Source: Daldinia sp. FL1419 (Eukaryota > Ascomycota > Sordariomycetes > Xylariales > Hypoxylaceae). From it: a DNA stretch of 64,000 bases. Numbering within the stretch: position 1 is the first letter of the stretch; each line of letters opens with the position of its first letter. The notes under the pieces are model-generated. The model did no database searches, was not told the origin of the DNA, and was given only the letters and a program-made list of their open reading frames with translations. Of this stretch, positions 60,549-64,000 are shown piece after piece. Location: NCBI GenBank assembly GCA_025201765.1, contig MU623446.1:62001-126000 (forward strand). The letters are read 5' to 3'. Made by a program: the position numbers and the translations under genes.

Positions 60549-63220
60549 TCAACAATCCACCGGTTCCCACCCCCTAAACCGTACCGGCCCTTCGCTAAGA
60601 ATCTCTACTTGTAATTCGCCGCCTCCGCCATCACCTAGAGTAGTTTGGGAGTTGTATAGCCCCAATTGCTCGACGACGAGCCATAGTTGTTGGCCGCGGG
60701 GATCGATGTCAAATTCGCCTGTACGCAGGCCGGTCGCGCCGACTTCTCTGAATTCGTTTGTGCTATTGTGACTATCCGTAGATGCGATGATTAGTTTATC
60801 GGGTCCAGTGCCGTATTCAATACTCGCGCGCACGGTAGGATGAGAGCGCGGCGTAGCAGCGCCTCCCTTGGGAGCAGAGCGGTAAATGTCTTTTATTGTT
60901 ACGACAGCGCTTGCGCGTGTAAGCCGAGCTGCATAAATGGCGACACGTTTCTTCTTATGAACTTCGCTATCGGAAGGAGACGACGATAATGGACCGCGGA
61001 ATACGAGGTCCGGTAATTGTGTGCGCAAGCGACCTGCGGCGTCAGCTGGTACAGGGGCTACGGCACAGGGGACATTGGAACCGACACGTAGTGTGAAGTC
61101 GGCTAAGCAGCCTGGCTCGAAGGTTGAGCACACGACGGTGTAAGTGCCGGCGTCGACGGCGGGTGCTTCAGCGAGCGCGCAACTCCGCCGATAGTCGCCC
61201 GATGTAACAACCAAGTCACGATTTCCTACGGCCGTTACGCGACGACCACCTGCCCATACCAGATCCACGTGCACGGGCAAGTCATCGCGAGAGGTAGATA
61301 GCAAGAGTGAAAGAGGCCCCGCGCGGGGGAGAACGAGGCTGAATTGCGGGTTATCTAGGTAGCTAGAAGAAGCGGAGTTGCCGCCAGCGCTACGGCGCGT
61401 CCAGGACCCCTTGACATCCACGTAATGGTGTAAGGCAGGCTCAGCTGGGGCAACAGCAAGAGGAGCACGGGAGAAGAATGATAAAGTAAAAGAATATTGC
61501 GGTAGGGGTAACTCCTGGGTGGCGACGACGACAGTATAAGTGACGCCGCGCTTGGCTTCAAAAGGCGCCAGTGTTTGTGGCGAGTCTACAAAGTCCCCAC
61601 GAAAGATGGGCTGGGTGCTTAGCTGCACACGCTTACCGCCGCTGTTGGCGAATATATATATACTCATAAAGCCGAGTCTACTAGACACCTCGGCGAGGGA
61701 GGAAGAGGCGTCATCGTTAACAGCACGGTGCTTGCGCATAATATCAAGCTCACCATCGTGAAAATGACGGCTTAATAGGATCCAAGTGCTGTCGTCTGCA
61801 GCGGTAGACATAGAGTACTGAGGATTATGTGCGAAGGAATTAGCCATAGTAGCCTCGGGAAGCTGCCAGGTGAAATGGTGGTCCTGGCGCGCGGTGAAAA
61901 GGCTCGGGTTCCAATTCAGATAGAGAGATTCGAAGTTCTGTGTCACATCATCGAAACTAATCCAGAAGGAGCCGGGCTTCAACTTGATCGGGTGCTCGTC
62001 TGTCGCCTGCTGTGATATGTCGAATGACCCTGTCCCTTTCCAGGTGAGACCGTCGCACCATGGGTTCTTGACCAGCAACCTTCTACTCTCCGATGTCTCG
62101 GACATATCAAGTACCGCATAGTCGTGCTCGCCCGCCAATCCCAACGTTTCCTCTTCATCAGGTGATAGTCGTCCCGTTCCTAACGTCACTACCACATCAC
62201 CGTAATCGTAAGCCTTTTTGACACGCTTCCACGTACGATCCCAGTCTACCTCATCGCTCTGTAGGAATAGTTGCTGGGGTATCCACCCCGTCAGGGCGTA
62301 TAAGTCGGTACCGGAATTACTTCCCGGGAAGTCATACCCGCCTCGAACCTTTAAATAGGCCTTCTCCATCAAGGCAGGCCAGATGAGCTCCGGATTTTGG
62401 CGGTCGACAACGTAAAGGGTACGGTCCGTTGAGGATGATGGGAGGCGATCATCGATGACAACTTTGCGGAAGCAACCGTTAAAGAACATGCGAAATACAT
62501 ACTTGCCGCTAGCGGAAAGCTTCGGTTGCCCGCTTTCAGAATCTATAGGGAACATTAAGGTCGGAAGGATAGATGCAGGCCCTGGACGCAGATGACGCAT
62601 GCTGGCGCAAAGGCTTGCAACGACAGAACAATCCGTTGTTATATCCTGGACTAAGTCGTAGTCGTGTTGGGCCTCCATTAGAAAGTTGTTGCTCCGTTCG
62701 GCGGAATTCGGCAGAGTCTCTAAGCGCAAGATCTCCGAGGGTCGCTTCCAGCCTGAAAAGACGGTCTTCTGACGATCAGATAGAGAAAATTCCGAGGGAT
62801 CATTAAAAACATTGCCGTTGAACTCCGCGGGGTTGGGGTCCGAGTCCCACGGCAAAAACACGCTTCCATGAAGTCGAGAATTGCGAAGCAAGATGGCTTG
62901 CTCGTTCTTGGGAATCTGGCGAACTTGACGTGGTAGCTTTAGACGCTTCTCTACTATGGCAACGCTACCCCCAGCCTGACATGACTTCTTGAGGCTCTCG
63001 GCCTTGGAGAGAAATAATTGGCATTTTTTAATCAAGCGACTTTTCTCTTCGGGGCTAGATGCTGCTTGAGCTGCTTTCATGTACAACTCTGCAGCTGCTG
63101 TGGTATGATCGAGGGCTTCCCTGCCTTGAGTCTTTGAGGCCAATGCCTCTTGTTCCTAAACGAGGTTAGATTGATGCTGGGTTCCACGAAGATGCTATTT
63201 ACCTTTGCCTTTGCCTCCAT
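60549..63220 (-). CDS. palB: PalB/Rim13 calpain-like cysteine protease
   Basis: Two exons, 63220-63203 and 63155-60549, give 874 residues, close to known PalB proteins. The first exon codes only MEAKAK; the intron is GTAAAT...TTTAG. An MIT domain (about 10-65, AAELYMKAAQAASSPEEKSRL) precedes the calpain core. The catalytic set is in place: C182 (DITTDCSVVASL), H350 (GEHDYAVLD) and N370 (LVKNPW). Two C2-like beta domains (about 450-874) follow in place of the calcium-binding EF hands of animal calpains. In the ambient pH pathway PalB is recruited to ESCRT-III at endosomes or the cell cortex under alkaline conditions and is thought to make the first cut of the PacC/Rim101 transcription factor. 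That role is assigned by homology. PacC itself is not in this window. Confidence 0.95.
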
Positions 63221-64000
63221 GGAGGATAGGTTTAACTACTTTGATTATTGTAGCATCTGAGTATTTAAGTAGCTGCGCTCGTTAGGTGAGCAGGGGGTTT
63301 AGTAGACAGGGACCAGGAGTACAACTGGAAACTCCACGTCAACTACCACAGGCAAACAGCAGCAACAGCATCATATTCTTCCGAACAACAGATGATGGGC
63401 CTTCTTGAGGGCATGCAGAGTAGAAGTTTAGATTCGTGTTCAGGGGCTTGTGTTAGGTGGATATGTATTTGGGGAAGAAGGCAGACAGCGTTACGCTGTA
63501 AATAACTAACATGGCCCACGGAAACGACGAATCCCAAATACTATGAGTAAAGCTCCAGATGGATGAACGATTTGAATAATATCGATATATATATACGAAG
63601 GGGAAAAAACACAAGGAAAGACGAAGCAAAAGAGATGATTCAATATGCTACTTCATTTCGATGCTTCTTGAGGTTTGTATATGGTTGGTGAGATAACGAC
63701 CCTACCTTATTATTACCCCCACATTGAAAACATGTTTGGTGAGTTTCTAGCGTGGTGTTGATTCACGATGGTACCTTTCGGAGCTTTTTAATGAATTGGA
63801 AATTTGGGCTGTTGCCAGCTGTGGATTTATTAATTATTAAACTTTCTACTATGTACTATGTTGCACAGATAAGCAATTGGGCTTGGAGGATAAGAGGATA
63901 AGGAGACCTTTATTACATAAGTTGATTCCGTAATGTGTATGGAAATGACATAGCCGAAGCAATCAGACGTTGACTTCCATTCCATGAAGCAAGTTCAAGT
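63221..64000. other. Region upstream of palB
   Basis: Presumed promoter of palB. I saw no clear GCCARG PacC sites by eye and no supported gene. A short TATATATA run lies near 63584-63593. Confidence 0.5.

Overview
The window is about 64 kb of nuclear DNA from a filamentous ascomycete (Pezizomycotina, most likely Sordariomycetes). The grounds are short 50-150 nt introns with GTAAGT-type donors and CTAAC branch points, typical fungal gene families (PalB calpain, fungal forkhead factor, Clu1, Dml1/Misato, Sen15), a RIP-like AT-rich block, and intergenic DNA full of palindromic ACCTAGGTACCT strings. The species and order are inference. I recognised no tRNA, rRNA or CRISPR.

Layout. 1-5.8 kb: no supportable gene. 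5.8-8.7 kb: a divergent pair, a peroxiredoxin-like AhpC/TSA protein (-) and Dml1/Misato (+). 10.5-12.2 kb: a class-III aminotransferase (-). 13.9-18.5 kb: a 4.6 kb AT-rich block bounded by 41-bp terminal inverted repeats and a candidate 6-bp target duplication, which I read as a mutated DNA transposon. 22.5-24.7 kb: an FHA-forkhead transcription factor (+). 26.4-30.5 kb: Clu1/TIF31 (-), divergent from an 831-residue protein of unknown function (+, 31.6-34.1 kb). 35.4-36.1 kb: a 662-bp MITE with 52-bp inverted repeats. 38.3-40.1 kb: ferric reductase (+). 41.5-42.0 kb: Yippee-like protein (+). 42.8-44.2 kb: SLC35F6-like transporter (-). 45.2-46.3 kb: four-TM fungal protein (-). 48.0-48.4 kb: Sen15 (+), tail-to-tail with a decayed zinc alcohol dehydrogenase pseudogene (-). 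49.7-57.5 kb: a gene-poor stretch of microsatellites and poly-A tracts ending in the long leader of a C2H2 zinc-finger factor (+, 57.6-59.2 kb). 60.5-63.2 kb: PalB/Rim13 calpain (-).

The genes do not form a pathway cluster. They are mostly conserved housekeeping or regulatory genes (tRNA splicing, mitochondrial distribution, cell-cycle transcription, ambient pH signalling) separated by repeat-rich DNA. Exon joins were worked out by hand from splice signals and reading frame. For every spliced gene the exon lengths sum to a multiple of three.

The most unusual signal is in the AT-rich element. The + strand has lost almost all G while keeping many C, so the hypermutation looks nearly single-stranded, unlike the balanced loss expected of ordinary repeated RIP. 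The two inverted-repeat elements and the decayed dehydrogenase are the other main points of interest.
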